A DNA stretch of 64,000 nucleotides. It comes from Prostheceraeus crozeri (lineage: Eukaryota > Platyhelminthes > Polycladida > Euryleptidae). The position numbers were made by a program, and so were the translations under genes. The stretch's first letter is position 1. Every line of letters begins with the position of its first letter. The notes beneath the pieces are model-generated. The model did not search any database and was not told where the DNA came from. It saw only the letters and a list, made by a program, of their open reading frames with translations. The stretch lies in the NCBI GenBank assembly GCA_907163375.1, contig CAJQUW010004771.1, forward strand, positions 40,063 through 104,062, written 5' to 3'. Below are positions 26,501 through 41,500 of the stretch, one piece after another.

Positions 26501-29500
26501 ACTGTTGATGACAGACTTGAAGTGCAGATGATGAACTGAATCTGATTATAATTTTGTTATTTAATGTCGAGTTCTCGATTCCTCGAGAAATGATTGTCCA
26601 AAACCTCCAAGTTGTCATCTATTTATGATATCGCGATGGAGAACGACTTAGTTGATTCATTTCAGTGTAAACAAAAGAAGAAGAGAAGCAATATCTTCTT
26701 CGGACACCACGTACTATTATTGTGAAGGTTAATAACAGGCAAAATTACATCGTACACGCAAGAGATGTAAATGGCAATTATTCGCGGAAATATTGCTTGA
26801 AATAATGGTGACAATTACCCAAATCAAGAATTGCCAGTTATTTTACATCACTACCACGTACTTCGTAACACCAGACTTGTGTCAATTACTGAGGAAATGT
26901 AACTACAATTACCAATTACTGCATTTTTCTTCAATTGCATTTTGATTACTTTACAATTACTTAAGATGACTGCCGGTTCTTAATTTAAATTTTGACAAAA
27001 AGTTTCATCTTAAATTTCTTAAAAATGTACACATCTAAGTATAATATCACAAAATCGTGTCATTAGCAGCTATTGTAACGCATTATCGACGAGCAAAATA
27101 AAGCAATATATACTGTATGTTAAATGAATATTTGACAGTGCTGACTACAGTGTAATTGTAATTACTTCTCAATTACCTGGCTAAAAATGTATCTGATTAC
27201 AACACAAGTCTGTTTAATACTCAGCGAACCATACACAATACGGTGTACGAATGATACAATTGGTATTTACGTGTCATTTAAGTAACGTGGCAATTACACA
27301 ATCGGTATAGGAGAAAGAGGTTAATTGAATTATTTACAGGTGATTACGGAGGGTAGGTTACCCGAGTCTTGTAGCGGATCCGCAAAGCATGGCAAAATTA
27401 CCCAACTTCTACACAACTCGGCATGATTGACGCCCTATTAAGTCAAATGATATTGGCCACCATTGCAGATATGATGCGCTGAGCGAAGTAATAAATAATT
27501 ATAAATTTGATATTTTCATTTTTTACATTTACAATCACTATTACTCAAAAGTGATCCATTCTTGCAAACTCACAGCTGTGATCAATTACACTGCATGTCC
27601 TGTTGTTAAAATGCTGTAAATCTAATGCCATATCGCAATCTTGGTACAATAATTTGAAGAAAGATTTACATGTGAAAACTATAAGTCACTACCGATTACT
27701 CGGATCGCAGAAGAATTCTATAAAGTCAGTCATAAGTGACACAGTTCAGCCATCATCTCCGCATTCACTGTCATTCATTAATCATAACTAAAAAGTACTT
27801 GGCTTGCATGAATTGCACACTAAAATCAGATAGTTATGTAATAGGTATTTGGAATCACAACAGAACTGACCACAATACAATACAACTCGCCTACAATGAG
27901 ACAACCAGAAATCCATACAAGCAGTAAGAACGTCTCCCGTTGGATGCGGGATCGCTCCAAATCAGCAGCACAGCAAGTCAAGCATTTTCTTCCATTTCGT
28001 GCGATTTCCAGTTCCTAAATAAGAAGTCGTTGACAAGAATTTGGTGAACAATGATTTGTAATGCCCACACAATGTACCTGATATCTTGTTGTTACAACTT
28101 CCTACAGTCAATTCTGTTATGTCATTGACAAGCAGGTCGTAACATGTTATTGAGAAGTTTGAGAGCAAGTGTCTCTCTTGAGAATGTTTGAGACACATGG
28201 ATAGCGTTATCTGTTCTACAAACCACTTGACTGTGATCCAGGACCTCGATGTTTCATAATGTTACCAAATCAGTGATGTATCACAAGCAGGTGACTCTTC
28301 CGCTACTTGATGGAGTTCCGGGTCCCTGCGTCTCTTCTGATCTAAAAGTTGAAGTACGTGATAAAGTTGTAATTTTCTCTTTGATTCAAATGTGAGTACA
28401 ACACTCATTTATCAACTAACTCAATTGTTGTTGTTGTGCTGAACATTCGCATTTTTTTACTTGTCTGTGTAATCAGTGTCACAGCGAGCATTGTTTAGCT
28501 ACAAGAGCAGGTCATTTCATGCAGCTTTTCCAAAACACAAGGGGTTTTCTTTTTCTGGACAAATTCAGTGATTAATCACAGAAATTTTTATCATGATGAT
28601 AAGTGGATATTGTTCAATATGATTGAGAATCAATTTGATCAATTCGAAGTAGACCAAAGTAACTATGCATGTGTGATATAAAAATTCATTATTCAAGAAA
28701 GATATTCAGACAAAGATATGTGGGAACTTCTTGTTTAACTGCATTACACCTTTCAGAAGAAGTGGATTAAACCTTTTTAAACGCTAGAATACGAGGAATA
28801 AAAAACTAACTAGAGGAGGAAGTACAACATGTCCAGCTATTCAAAATGTGGCTTCCATGCGGGTCTATGCAAATTCTTCATCAATTTCACTCCTTTGACT
28901 TCAAGTAACTTGGGAGTCTGTGAAATCTACTCTGCAATGTCTCAAACTTGCTAGCATCTTGCACAATGGAGGAGTCATTGTGCCAGTTGATCACTGTGTT
29001 CGAGGAAAGCGCTTTGGTGACCTCGAAATGAATATATTCTCTCATGTTTCAGACTTTGTTCTTCGTCAGGCAAATGTGAAGTGTTTGCACATGTATTCTC
29101 CTGACAAAGGAATAGGTCTGAAACATGCGAGCATTAGTTCATTTTGAGTCCACTAAAACTGTTTTCCGATCACTGTTAACATCTCTTAATAGCGCACCAG
29201 CTTATTTCATAATTGAGCACATGATACCACAGCAATAAACTTTTGATGAGGAATTTCCCAATGAAGGTCAGAGTGAGCTCAACGTCCAGATGCAGATGCA
29301 CCTCAGATCCACGAACTTTTAGTGATGCATGATAATTGGTTGTCAGTGAATGTAGATAACAATTATGGATTGTTGCACTTTTGAATGTTTATTTGTTGAT
29401 TCCACCATTCCTTAGAAATAATAGACTCGCTGATCACAAAATGTTCTGCTTCAAATTGATCTTGGTGTTCTGTATTTTCAGGTAGTTTTGTCCGAAATGC

Positions 29501-32500
29501 ATTCCATTGACGTAGGAGTGATGGTTTAGCGTCACTGCTCCCCCTCTCCACCAGGGACTTAGACAGTGCTGACAAAGTCAGACTTTTATCGAGAGCGTCG
29601 TGATCATTGAAGCGTGAATGTTCGTCCTGCATACTTTCAATGACATTTTTGCACGGAGACCAGTACCCTTGATGAATCAACACATGCATTGAGATGAGAA
29701 TGTCAGTCATCAAACACTGCATGTTGAGATGTAAAGGAATTTTCATAGTGGAAGAAGGCTGCGACTGCTTTAGGATTGAATCCGGCGAAAGAAGACTCGC
29801 ATTAAGGATGTTTTTCGCCTTTATTTCTTTGTCATTTTGTCTCAATGGATTGCAAGATTTTTGCGATAACTCAATTACTCTGTTTCTTCTTTTTTTGTTT
29901 TTTCTTTTTAGAATTTTCCCTTGCAGATTGGCGCAGTTCTGAATGCATCCACAGGCATTACTCCTACATTTTCCATGTCTTTCTTTGCACTGAATAAGGT
30001 TCACTTTCTTTTAGGCCGGAGGCACACACGAAAAGCCATAAGCCGTATGTTTCTGCAAGGAAAAAGGCCGAAAATGAGACTGTCATGGAATGACGTACAT
30101 CTTAAGCCTACTACAAATCTGCACGTCTGCCGAGTTCTAGTCAGTTCCTCTTCTTGTCAGATAGAATCAATGAAAAATACGTGATAATCCAATGGGATGG
30201 AGATTGAAGTTTTTGGTTGAAATGAAATATTTTATGTTTTTTATGCATTTTTGTAAAAAAAATATTTTTTTTAGTTTTATGCATTTTTGTAAAATTGCGA
30301 GAAAACATAGAAAATTTCATTTTCGCCAAAAATTGATGTGTTCTTCTTTGATTAAGTCTGAAAAGAAGAGGAACTAGGGTGAGCTCGGCTGACGCTCAGA
30401 TCCGCAATAAGTGTAGGTTTTGCATCATTCTCATTTTCAAACTCACTCCCTGCAGACCAGTGTTGCGATTCGCGCGTGTTTACACGCGCGCGCGTTTTTT
30501 TGACAATTTGCGCGTGTAAGCGTGTTTTTTTTCATTTTTATCCATTTTGCGCGTTTTTTAAGTTTTCGACTTCTATTTTTAATTTTTGATAATAGAAAAC
30601 TTTGGTTCTAAAATATCAAAATCAAGATATCAAAATTTCAAATTACATGCAGTTTCTAGATAAGCCACTTGTATAGCCTATCAAAGATCATTTAGGTTCA
30701 TTAACATCTCACTCAATGGATAGCCTATAGGCCCACTGCTCGTATGCATCTACCACTTAAGGCACGTGTGTATTTGACTTGTCCTGAAAAATACCAAAGC
30801 TCTTACTATCTGATCTGCAAATTTAAGCTTTGTAAAAATTCGTTTCATCAAATATTAGCGATCATAGTTGCCATTTTGGCTTATTTGTAAGGAAATACAT
30901 GTGCGCGTGTTTTTCAACCTTGCGCGTTTTTTTTACCCTACGCCAAGAATCGCAACACTGCTGCAGACTCGTTCTGGCCGCTGGACTATTAGTTCCCTCG
31001 GCGGTGCTACAACCTTGAGTCAGTTTCTTTTCTATTCCACTTCAGATAAACAGCATATTTCTGTGCCTGTACACTCCGTCGTTCTATTTATCTGAAAGCC
31101 TTTTTTCAAACGGGTCCTCTACCTGCAGGTTATTTGCATTGGCAGAATCAGTGGCTCCGCATTAATTATCGTCATCAATCATCGATCTTCCATTTCTCTA
31201 CCAAATTTGCACGATTACTCGCAGAATTTAGCCTCTGGCGATGAATACGAGTCTTGTTCTGATGATCACGTACCACGCATCGCCAAGCAGTCACGAATCG
31301 TCGAGATGATTGTTTGATGCAACTCAAATACAGCGTTATGTGTGATCTTCGTAGGATTGCTGTTCATTGTGAACAACATAGCGCCAAATAAGTGTTCCGG
31401 GAGTTTTACTTGATATAATTGGTCACCGTGGCACAGTGGTTAAGTGCTTGGCCGAAAGCATAAAGTTAAGTGTAAGCCGTGGCACAGTCCTTAAGATCTT
31501 TGGGTACAGAGGTCGAGCCCCGAAAGTGTCATTGGAAGTCGTCAGGAAGGGTATCCGAACTAAAAGATTACAAAGTTCCAGATTAAAGTCTGACTATGTC
31601 AGCACTGTCCAAGCCTCCCAATAAGGGGAGTAGTGACGTTAAACCATCACTCAACCACACTAGGGGCTTTCGCAGTTAATTAATTCCGCTTGATCAATCG
31701 TGCGATAAAGTCAATCGCGCAAAGTAATAATTGTTCAGTGAAATGTGTTTGAAAAGGAAAGAAATTAGGCTATATTTCCATTATATTGACCCTCCTGCAG
31801 CACACATATAGGCGCCGCGCCTCACACTAACTTTTCTTGTTAACCTCTCCATTGCATGCAGCCATTTCCCTTGTGATATTCTGTTACTTTCTCATTGAGC
31901 ATTGCACCTTTTCAAATGCATTATCATTTTGACACCTAATCTTAATCAAATTTATTTATTCAATGTTTTGTGCAACTTTGACGTTTTCTGTGCTCATAGG
32001 CCTCACGCCTCTATTTAGATTTCAGCCGCATGTAATGCAGGATCAATAGCGTCTTCATATCAATAGGCTATCTAACGTCCATAATTAGCAATCAATGTAG
32101 CAAATACTTTGCCGATTCATTGCAAGTTGCTTTTCAGCCTTACTTAAAGGGAATTTCCAGCTCAATTCAAAGCCTATCGACACCGAGCTATAGGCCTACA
32201 TGCATCACTATTCGGCTTCTCGCGATGAAACGTCATCTGTTCCTATGTGCCTGAACGCAATAAAAGGCAATTCTTTTGTCAACTCAGCATCGCAGTCCTG
32301 CACGGGATGATGGGAAACCACGGATCGCCTGGATTACAACTCGTGCAGGGGTGTGGTTGATGCACTGGATTAGATGGTGGCGACATGCGTGCTCCAGCAG
32401 CAAGGAGATGGCCAATACGACTTCTCTTTCATCTCCTTGAAGCTGCTGCTTTGACTTCCTATATGATTTGGACAAAAAATGACCGTCTAGAAGTCCGGGA

Positions 32501-35500
32501 AGATTTCGAATGGTGATTGTTTCTAGTCAACTTGGCAGCGGTCTTATCCGAGAACACAGAAAGGAAAGCTGCAGTACTGAAATCAGTAGTACCGGGCAGC
32601 TATCGAGCAAGTCTGCCGTTGAAGTTTCTGCCAGCCAAGCATAGTGACATATTTGCAAGAGGAATCTGCCAGTTTTGTCCCACAAGAAACTAAGTTAAAG
32701 TACGATGTTTTCGGTGCAATATCTTGGTTTGCAAGAACCATCCACAACATCTTTGCAATGCTCTCAGTAGAATAGTGATTCATGTGTGATTCACTGTGAA
32801 AGGCATTTCTCAGTCTCATCATGCACAACACGTATAAAATACTTAGTCTCACGTCGTTTTATCGCTTTAAATCGTCCTACAAAAGTAAAGAATTAAATTC
32901 ACTATAGTAGTTTTCAACATGCCCATATTTGCTATCATTATGATGAAGATAAGCATCGCATGCAGCTGAGGCCTCTGTGTGTGAGACATTTACAAGCAGG
33001 TTGAAAGATGTCAGGCAGGTCGAAGCTGTCGACTAACGTTATGGTCGGAGAGCAGGTACATAGGAATGAGAGAGCATACTAATTTAGTTGATAAAATGCA
33101 ATTGAAAATGCTGAGGCCCAATGCCTCTATGTACGCAGTAAATGTAACTTTTCTAAGTGCGCAGTAGGAGGGGTTTTCATCAGCGTTTGAGAAAATTACA
33201 CGTCATAGCAGTTCAGGGTTCAACTCTTCTGTGAGTTCAGCATTCTCGCATTGTGAGTGAAGGGGTTTTCAGATCTGCTGTTGAATGAAACACATTGGCA
33301 TCAACAGCAAAGACCACGGAAGCGCTCATTTTTCTGCATGACCAGTCTTGACTTTTGAAAACATTGGCAATAGTTATGTATGGTATAGCCCCACCTCATA
33401 AGTAGATTTGCGACAGATTCTCAAAATGTTAATGTTCTCATAGTAATCTACAGTACTTGGACATATTCCTAATCAATTTTTATGGGAAAATAATAAATTT
33501 CTGATTATTGATAATGGTCAAGGTCAGTGTTTCACAACCTTTGCTTGACGGGATAAAGCGTCCACCCCAAGAGAACTACGTGGACTTAAATACAGATCTT
33601 AATAAGACTTAAATGCAGATCTTAAGACTTATTATACAGATCTATCACATGTAACGGCATCTATCTAATCGCGTGCTGAAATACACTCAAGTATTTTTGT
33701 CTCAAATTCAGTTTCTACATGTGATGTCTCAGAAGTCCTGTAGAAAGAATGATCGCGAGTCAGATGTTACTAGTAATTACAAAACATTTAGAAAATCAAA
33801 AAAAATAATATTTTATGTGGCCCATACAATAACGGTATACAAAACAGCACGTCAACTGAGCAAACCAATTGGAATAACGCATTCTTTAGGCAACCTTGAA
33901 AAATCGATTAACGCAGTGCGTCACCCTAGTGGTGGATAGCTAATGATGCTCGTAATTTGCAATATAATAACGCTATCATTAGCACTTAGCTGTGTCACCT
34001 TAGCGCAGGGCTGCCACTCTTCCGGTTTTTTAGAATAAACTAAGTAGTGAGGAAATGTTTTGCCAAGGAACAAATAATTTGGATTGTGAACTATATTAGA
34101 TTTTGAGGGGGACCCATTTGAAATTGCGAATGGGCCCTTTTGAGATTGTGAAGGACCATCAAGAACGTAAAGGGGACCCTTTAGGATCGTTAGGGATCAC
34201 TTTCGAGACTGCGATGGACCCCTTTAAGATCGCGAGGGAGTCCTTTTGAGATTGTAAAGGGCCCTTCAGGAATGCAAAGGGGCCCGTTTCAGATTGTGAA
34301 GGACCCCTTTAAGATAGTGAGGGGCCCTTCAGGAATGCAAAGGGTCCCGTTTCAGATTGTGAAGGACCCCTTTAAGATCGTGAGGGGCCCTTTTGAAATT
34401 GTGCAGTGGCACTTTAAGATCGTGATCTGATTGCTCTGATGATCTCCAAAACGTGTCTTTCAAGAATCGTCTGCCAGAAGAACATGAAAGAAAAATCTAT
34501 CAGAAAAGTTTCGGGAACACAAGGGAGTGACGAAAGAATATTTTGTACGATCGCTTGTTGCAAAAGCGGCTAAATTTCGGCGAAGACACCAACGAAAATT
34601 GAAATCTCGCTAACAACTGCAGAAGTCATACGGATTTCTTTTGGTGTTGATTTTGCGTTTACTTATGCCATGGCTGCTCAACCTTAATCAAATAGCTGTC
34701 ATGATCTTGTTTGAAAGCCAAAAGTTTATCTTAGATGTCCTTGTTTTTTATTACATATGTTTGAAATAGAAGAGATGAGAGCAATGTTTGATTTCATTGC
34801 CGGAGCTGCAAATACTGATGAAGTTTCTTCAGGCTGAACTGCAAGCGTTTTTGGCTTTTTAGCCGCCATCAGTGCAGTAAATCAGCAACTCACTCCACAG
34901 ACCATCGGTAGGTGGATGTGCTCGGAAATCCGGCAGCTCACCTTTGTACGTGAAGTTTAATTAGCTATTTGCATTGCTGTTTGCAAATTTTGGAAACGAA
35001 CTCTACAGAATGAGATTTGAACTGCATGTATTTCATTAATTGTAGATATCTGCATTTCGGGTGATGACTTATCTGCATATGCGTTACTGATTGCTTACAA
35101 GCTTACTTCACTGATGACGGCTATAAATCCAGATACCTTGGTATTTCCCATAATGGATTGCATCAAATGTTGCTCTCATCTCATTTCAGATTAAAATGGT
35201 GTATTCAGTTGCATTGCCTCTGTAATGTGTATTATTTGGGCACAATATGGAACTTCGTTTTCTCATATTGAGCAAGTGTGATAGTTTTTAGTCGTCAATT
35301 TATTCTGCGTGACATTGATTAAAAATTATTTTGTTTATGTAACGTAGCGGATTCTCAGTGATCATTTGAAAGTTGTTTATGCAATAGCAATTAGCTGCTT
35401 AATGATTAATTTCTGTATGTTAATTATGATTCAAAGGAAAACAGTTGCTAACACGAGTACCACTATAACATTTGTTTTCTACTTGCTCACCATTTGCCCG

Positions 35501-38500
35501 AACGCAATCTAATTCTTTGGTCAACACGGCAATCGCTCGTCGATCTGCAGAAAACGGTGCAAAGAATTGTTTTCCAGATCATTCAAATGCATGGGATGAC
35601 TCTAATGCTTCACTTTCTTAAACGTGTTCAAAAGAAAAAAGTCACAAGGCATTGAATCTGGTGGTATCGGAAGCCATTCCAAAGGCTCCCATGACGGTCA
35701 ATCCAAGATTAAGGAAAATTGCAGTTGAAAGAATTTACGATGGGTCTGTACTAGTGCGCTAGCATTCCATCCTGTATTAAGATATTCCTGTCCTTCATGA
35801 CATTCGGCATATTTTTATATAGCACAGAAAAGAAGATTTTGCCTCACATTCTCGATTTCTCGAAAGAATAATGGCTCCCCCACAGAAAATGGCTTACGGA
35901 AATGCCTGCCCAAGCATTTAGACAGCGCTGACCATGGATTTTGTATGAAGATATTTGCTATGACCAGCCCGCTCTGCTGAAGCAGTCTTCCAAACGTCGA
36001 ACAGATGAACAACAAATTCATTATATTTTTTGCTAGTAACATGACGTTAGTAGAAAGCAGAACTGTGAATCTTCAGGCTTTCATCTCCAACTAGAAAGGC
36101 CTCCTCCACCTTCATTCCCATAACCTTAACAAAATAGTAAAATATTCTGATAATTGGTATAAACTTGTGAATGATTGAACGGTTGCTGAACAGAACTATG
36201 AGGTCATTTGCGAACGGTTTTGTTTATTCTAAGTGCAAATATGGGGAACGATTAATCCATGGCCATTTTGATCGTGAAGTAAGATTTTGACAAATTGGCT
36301 GTTGACTCGATTGATGTAATGTGTGCTTTCATTCTTCTATTCTTTTATAGATATATTAGATCATGTTATAAATGAATAAATCATACGCCTGATGATGTCC
36401 GAGCGATTCGGTCGAAAGGCGCCTCGCGTACTTTTATAGTTTTGATTTTTGCGGTGGTACTGTCCAGGATTCGTTATAATTTACAATGACCACGCTGAAT
36501 CAGTAGATATATTACAGTTACTTGCAACAAGTCGTAAACAGTAGTATGACAATTCAGTAGAAGTCCAATTATGCTTTAGTAATGTAAGCGATTTGCTTTT
36601 GTTTCCACTGTCTTGTTTCAATGAAAGTTGAGATGAATCTAAAATTGATTATGATAGTGCAAGCGATTTATCCCTTTCAATTGAAAATCAATCCATCGCG
36701 AAGTAGTTGAAAATACGGAAACCATTACTTTGAAATCTTGAAAGTTGTAGTCATTAATGCATAGTACATCATCAGGTAATTTCTTCAAGGACATGCGATA
36801 AAAGGAACGAACAATGCACCCACAGAGCGTGTTTGGGTCTAAAGATGACTTTCCTCAGCACATCACTGATGGTCACGGCCAGAACTAGTCTCGAAGGGCA
36901 AGAGGATAAGTTTTCCATCGAGAATAATGCAAATTCAAGTCTGAATTCTGACGAGCCAGAAGATTGACACCACATTAAACTTACACAGTTAGTATATTTA
37001 GATCGTGAAGCGTCGAACAGTGTGAATAACATTTCCATTTGCCGAATTTATCACGGAGAAAAATTGAGTCAAAGATAAGTCATTTTCACTTCACAGACCT
37101 GTCTGTAATCTGACCGCTGAAGTTCGTGGGGTTCTTGGTAAGACCTGCTTCTGCAATGCACGCGCTTGGCGAATCACACAAGCCATAAAGAGATGAATAT
37201 CTATGTCAATTTCTATCGCTTGCTACAATTGCAAGGAACGGTTGTGATAGGATTATGTTCTCTCTACGCAAGCGGATCTATCTCTGTGGATGTACCTTCC
37301 GACAGGTCTACATAGGGGTGTGCATAAATCGAGAAGATTATGCCTAAGAAAGAAAACGGAAAGATTAGAATCGAATTCTCAGATGTTCGATTCACAGAAA
37401 TAGATTGTTTAACCGCATCACTTTGCTAGAAGTGCAAACTGATTAAAATTGATGGCACATGCAGGAACTTACTAAATGAGCAAAAAGAAATTTTTAATAC
37501 CTTGCAGAGATACGAAAAATAGTTGTGCGCCGCTTGCGGATTGCTGTGAATTCCTTCAAAATGATCCGATCGCCATGATTCCTTTAGATTCGACGAATTC
37601 AGATCATTGTGCAAAAGTTTTCCCGATAATGTTGATCCTTCCGATCATTATTTAAAAAATTAGCAAGCGCACGAAAAAACGTTCACAAACGTTTCTCTGT
37701 AGAAGTTGACATCGACTGTGTCTCTTTGTTGTGTGATCCGGCTGATAACAGTCACTGATACTTGGCACAATTTGACGTGTTTAATGTTGAACTGGCTGCT
37801 CATTGTTCAATTGCTATGGTATTATGTCAGCAGATTGTTCCATTTCATGTTTCAATGTTTAATTTCTTTCTAGTTAAACAAAAGAAGGGACGACCTGTCT
37901 ATTTCTGTGGCTCAATTATTTCAGTGTGCACACACAGTGCCATTGATCATGCAGTCGAATCTATGATGAATTACGCTCTTCGGTCAATGCGCTCTAGTTT
38001 ATTCGACGGCTTCTTATTTCGGCAAACAGAACCATGACCTAGCAACCAAACAATTGCACCTCTGTAAACCTTTACAATGTCATTTTGATTTCAGCTCGCC
38101 TGAATGGGAGCGCATTAGCAAGTCGGAGAGGAAGAAGATGGGCCTTGTAAATGAAGATGACGGGGAATTCTGGTGAGTGGTCATTGCTTCAAAGATCAAC
38201 TAGATACTAGAGTGGAAGTGTTAAAAAATGTATTCAATTGAGCTGCGATTTACTGTTTTTTATTATCTTGAAATAGTTTCAATGCATCCGATATTGGCGC
38301 AAGTTTTTTGATATCAAAAATATTTCGCTTAATTCCTTTACGTATATTGTTACGTTGCTTATTTTTTTCATACTGTTTGAGAAGCTAAACACATTTAAAT
38401 TTATCAATTCGTTATTTTGTCGTAAAACACAGCTTCCTGATTAAGTTTTAGCTGAAACTTACTTAGTCTTTCAATACATTTTCGTACTGTATGTCGCTGA

Positions 38501-41500
38501 TCGAAAGCATAAACGCATGCAGGATCAAAAAATGACTACCATGCTAAAAACTATGGCTAATGTGACTTAGCTGGTGCTTTCCGCTTAAAACTTTTTATGA
38601 AGTCGCAGAGGGAGCCATGAAAATTTCTTTTTTTCTATTTATGTGGGACTGATAGAAGTCTCTGATTTACTCCCTACCTGTACACCTCTTAGCGCTTGAT
38701 CAGAGGCGAGAACAAATGTTTCAGTCTTCCAGAGTGGAGTATCATTGATTAAAAAGAGGTATTTTTGTCATTGAAAGGGTTTTCAAAAGCTTTAATCCTC
38801 ATGCCGTTGGACATGTGCATGTTTTTTTGATCGTGTCTGATAATAGGAACCGGGTAGAACTCGGCAGACGCGCAGATTCGTAGCAGCCATTGATAAGGTG
38901 TACTGTATTCTATGAAAGTCCCATTTTCAGCCTCGTTCCCTGCAGAAACAGATGCTGCCGGTCGGATGAGATGATTCAACCACTTAGCTGTCAAGGCTCT
39001 AATATTCATCAGTCAAGTGAAACATATTTCCACATTGAACTGAAACTCTTTGTATATCAAAAATGCTCCTTCAGAAGTATTTTGATGCTCCATCTAGGTA
39101 TTTTATTGAGAATGAGACACCTATACAATAACCATACATTTTTAGGGAATAATGATTAAGAATCAATAATGTGCTTTTCCAATAAATTAAATTTGAGGCG
39201 ACAATCCATTAGCATGTTTATCGACCAGAGGCTTTCGCCCCTTGAGGAAGTCCGCGATTTCCTTTAAAATCTAAATAAATGATCCGCAGCAAATGTGTTT
39301 AGAGGAGATGAAGACCAGCGGCTTTTGGGAGATCTACAAAGATAACCTACAATAATGACACACCTGTATTCGTTTCAGCTAAACTGTCAAATGTCACTTT
39401 TTCTCGCAAAGTGACTGAATTCTTAATAAATATACAACTTCAGGTCGGAGCCGGAGCCGTGGCATTTCCTGTCGGCCCCGGTTCCGAAACCCTGATCGAG
39501 ATTTGATGATATTTTATGCTTCAGAAAGTTAATGTAATCAACTGCTGCTTGAACTTTTGTTACCGTCTTCTCCAATGAATTTCTCTAGTGACCGTTATCC
39601 AACCATTTCTGGATATTTTCAGGATGCCCTTCGATGACTTCGTCACTCAATTCGCGCGTCTGACAGTTGTGCGACTCGTCAACACCTCTATTTTCTCTCT
39701 CAGTAAGACGTGGCACGAAGCATCGGCCTTCTGCAACTTCTCACCGCCAGTCCAAGACAAAAGAGCGGCATTGGTGAACTCACAGGTGAGAGCGTGTCTG
39801 AGGATCCATTAGTCTCAGATGCCGCTGGCGTATAATTGGAGGACGATGTCAGAAGATAAATCTCTTTGTGGTTTTAATTCAAAGAACACTATCTTGCATC
39901 GCTTCGTATTGGTATTGGTGCACCACTTTACAGCAGGAAGAGCATGTATACGATAAACCAAAAAATATGAACAGTAGTGAAACGAGAGAGCAGAGAGAGA
40001 GGTGATCACAGAACTCAAGGAAAGAGATTTGAGTGGTCACTGTGAGTCAGCCAACATTTTTCAATTGTGCAGCGCATGTAGGGGTATCAAGCTAACATGG
40101 TGTTCATAGAACTTCTCACGGAAGGCATCAAAATATAGTGCAAATATCAGAACCTGCGTCGAAGTGTCAGAAGTAAATGATTTTCTGACTAAACTTTTAG
40201 CAAGAGTATAGGTTTTAGGTGTTGCTGAGAACGTTTCTGTTGATTGTATTCTATCAAAGAACACGTCCTTGTAAGCATCATCCGCGAATCAGTTTGCGAA
40301 ACCCGTGCTGGCGGCCGGACTGCAATTAAACAACTTAGTTTAGTATACATTGATCACGATAGCAATATATTGCTTATAGATTTGAAACACTTTCTGTTTT
40401 ATTGATAAAATGAATTTCTATAGTTTCAATGATTGCTAATTTTCAAGCTCTTAATTGTATCATGCATGTCTTTGCAAACTTTGAACACTCTTGTTACAGT
40501 GAGGAGTCATCAGATCGGCGGGCTTTGAATGAAGATGAAAGTGTCAGCAGAGTGACAGATATGCAAGCATATACAGAGGAGGGTGTCCGCGCTCCCTGGA
40601 AAATCTGGAAAGCACCTGGAAAATGAATTTTACCCAGGAAAACCAGGAAATCCTGGAAAACTCCTGGGAAATGAAATTTTCCCCTGGAAATCCTGGAAGA
40701 CTCCTGGAAATTTTGAGACTGATTAAAACACTAATTGCAAGTTGTTGAAGTCATACTTACTCTAAGGTTGAAGTGTTTTCTATTTTTCCAGATTTTATTT
40801 TTCATATCTCTACTTATTGTTACAATTATAGTCTTCATTCTCATCCATTTTTTTGCTTTAGAATATTTCAGTGACTAGAATCTCCTATCATAACGTATAC
40901 AACATGAATGAGACTGAACTGCGTTAACCATGAACTTATCGAACTCCTAATCGTTGTACAGTATGGTGAATTAGTAGCTATGAATTCCCTCACGCTGCGG
41001 GGCATGGTGAACTACAAGTTGTAAATTCCCTCATTAACGTCGTGTGGTATCGGGAACTATGAGCTGTAAACTCCCTCATTAACGTCGTGTGGTATGGGGA
41101 ACTAGGAGCCGTAGACTCCTTTATTAACGTCGTGCGAAATAGCGAACTATGAGCTGTAAACTCCCTCATTAACGTCGTGTGGTATGGGGAACTAGGAGCC
41201 GTAGACTCCTTTATTAACGTCGTGCGAAATAGCGAACTATGAGCTGTAAACTCCCTCATTAACGTCGTGTGGTATCGGGAACTAGGAGCCGTAGACTCCT
41301 TTATTAACGTCGTGCGAAATAGCGAACTATGAGATGTAAACTCCCTCATTAACGTCGTGTTATATCGGGAACTAGGAGCCGTAGACTCCTTTATTAACGT
41401 CGTGCGAAATAGCGAACTATGAGCTGTAAACTCCCTCATTAACGTCGTGCGAAATAGCGAACTATGAGCTGTAAACTCCCTCATTAACGTCGTGTGGTAT

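Noticed and set aside
33525-33540. hAT left end CAGTGTTTCACAACC
   Set aside because: No complementary end or target duplication was found, so it is too short to call.
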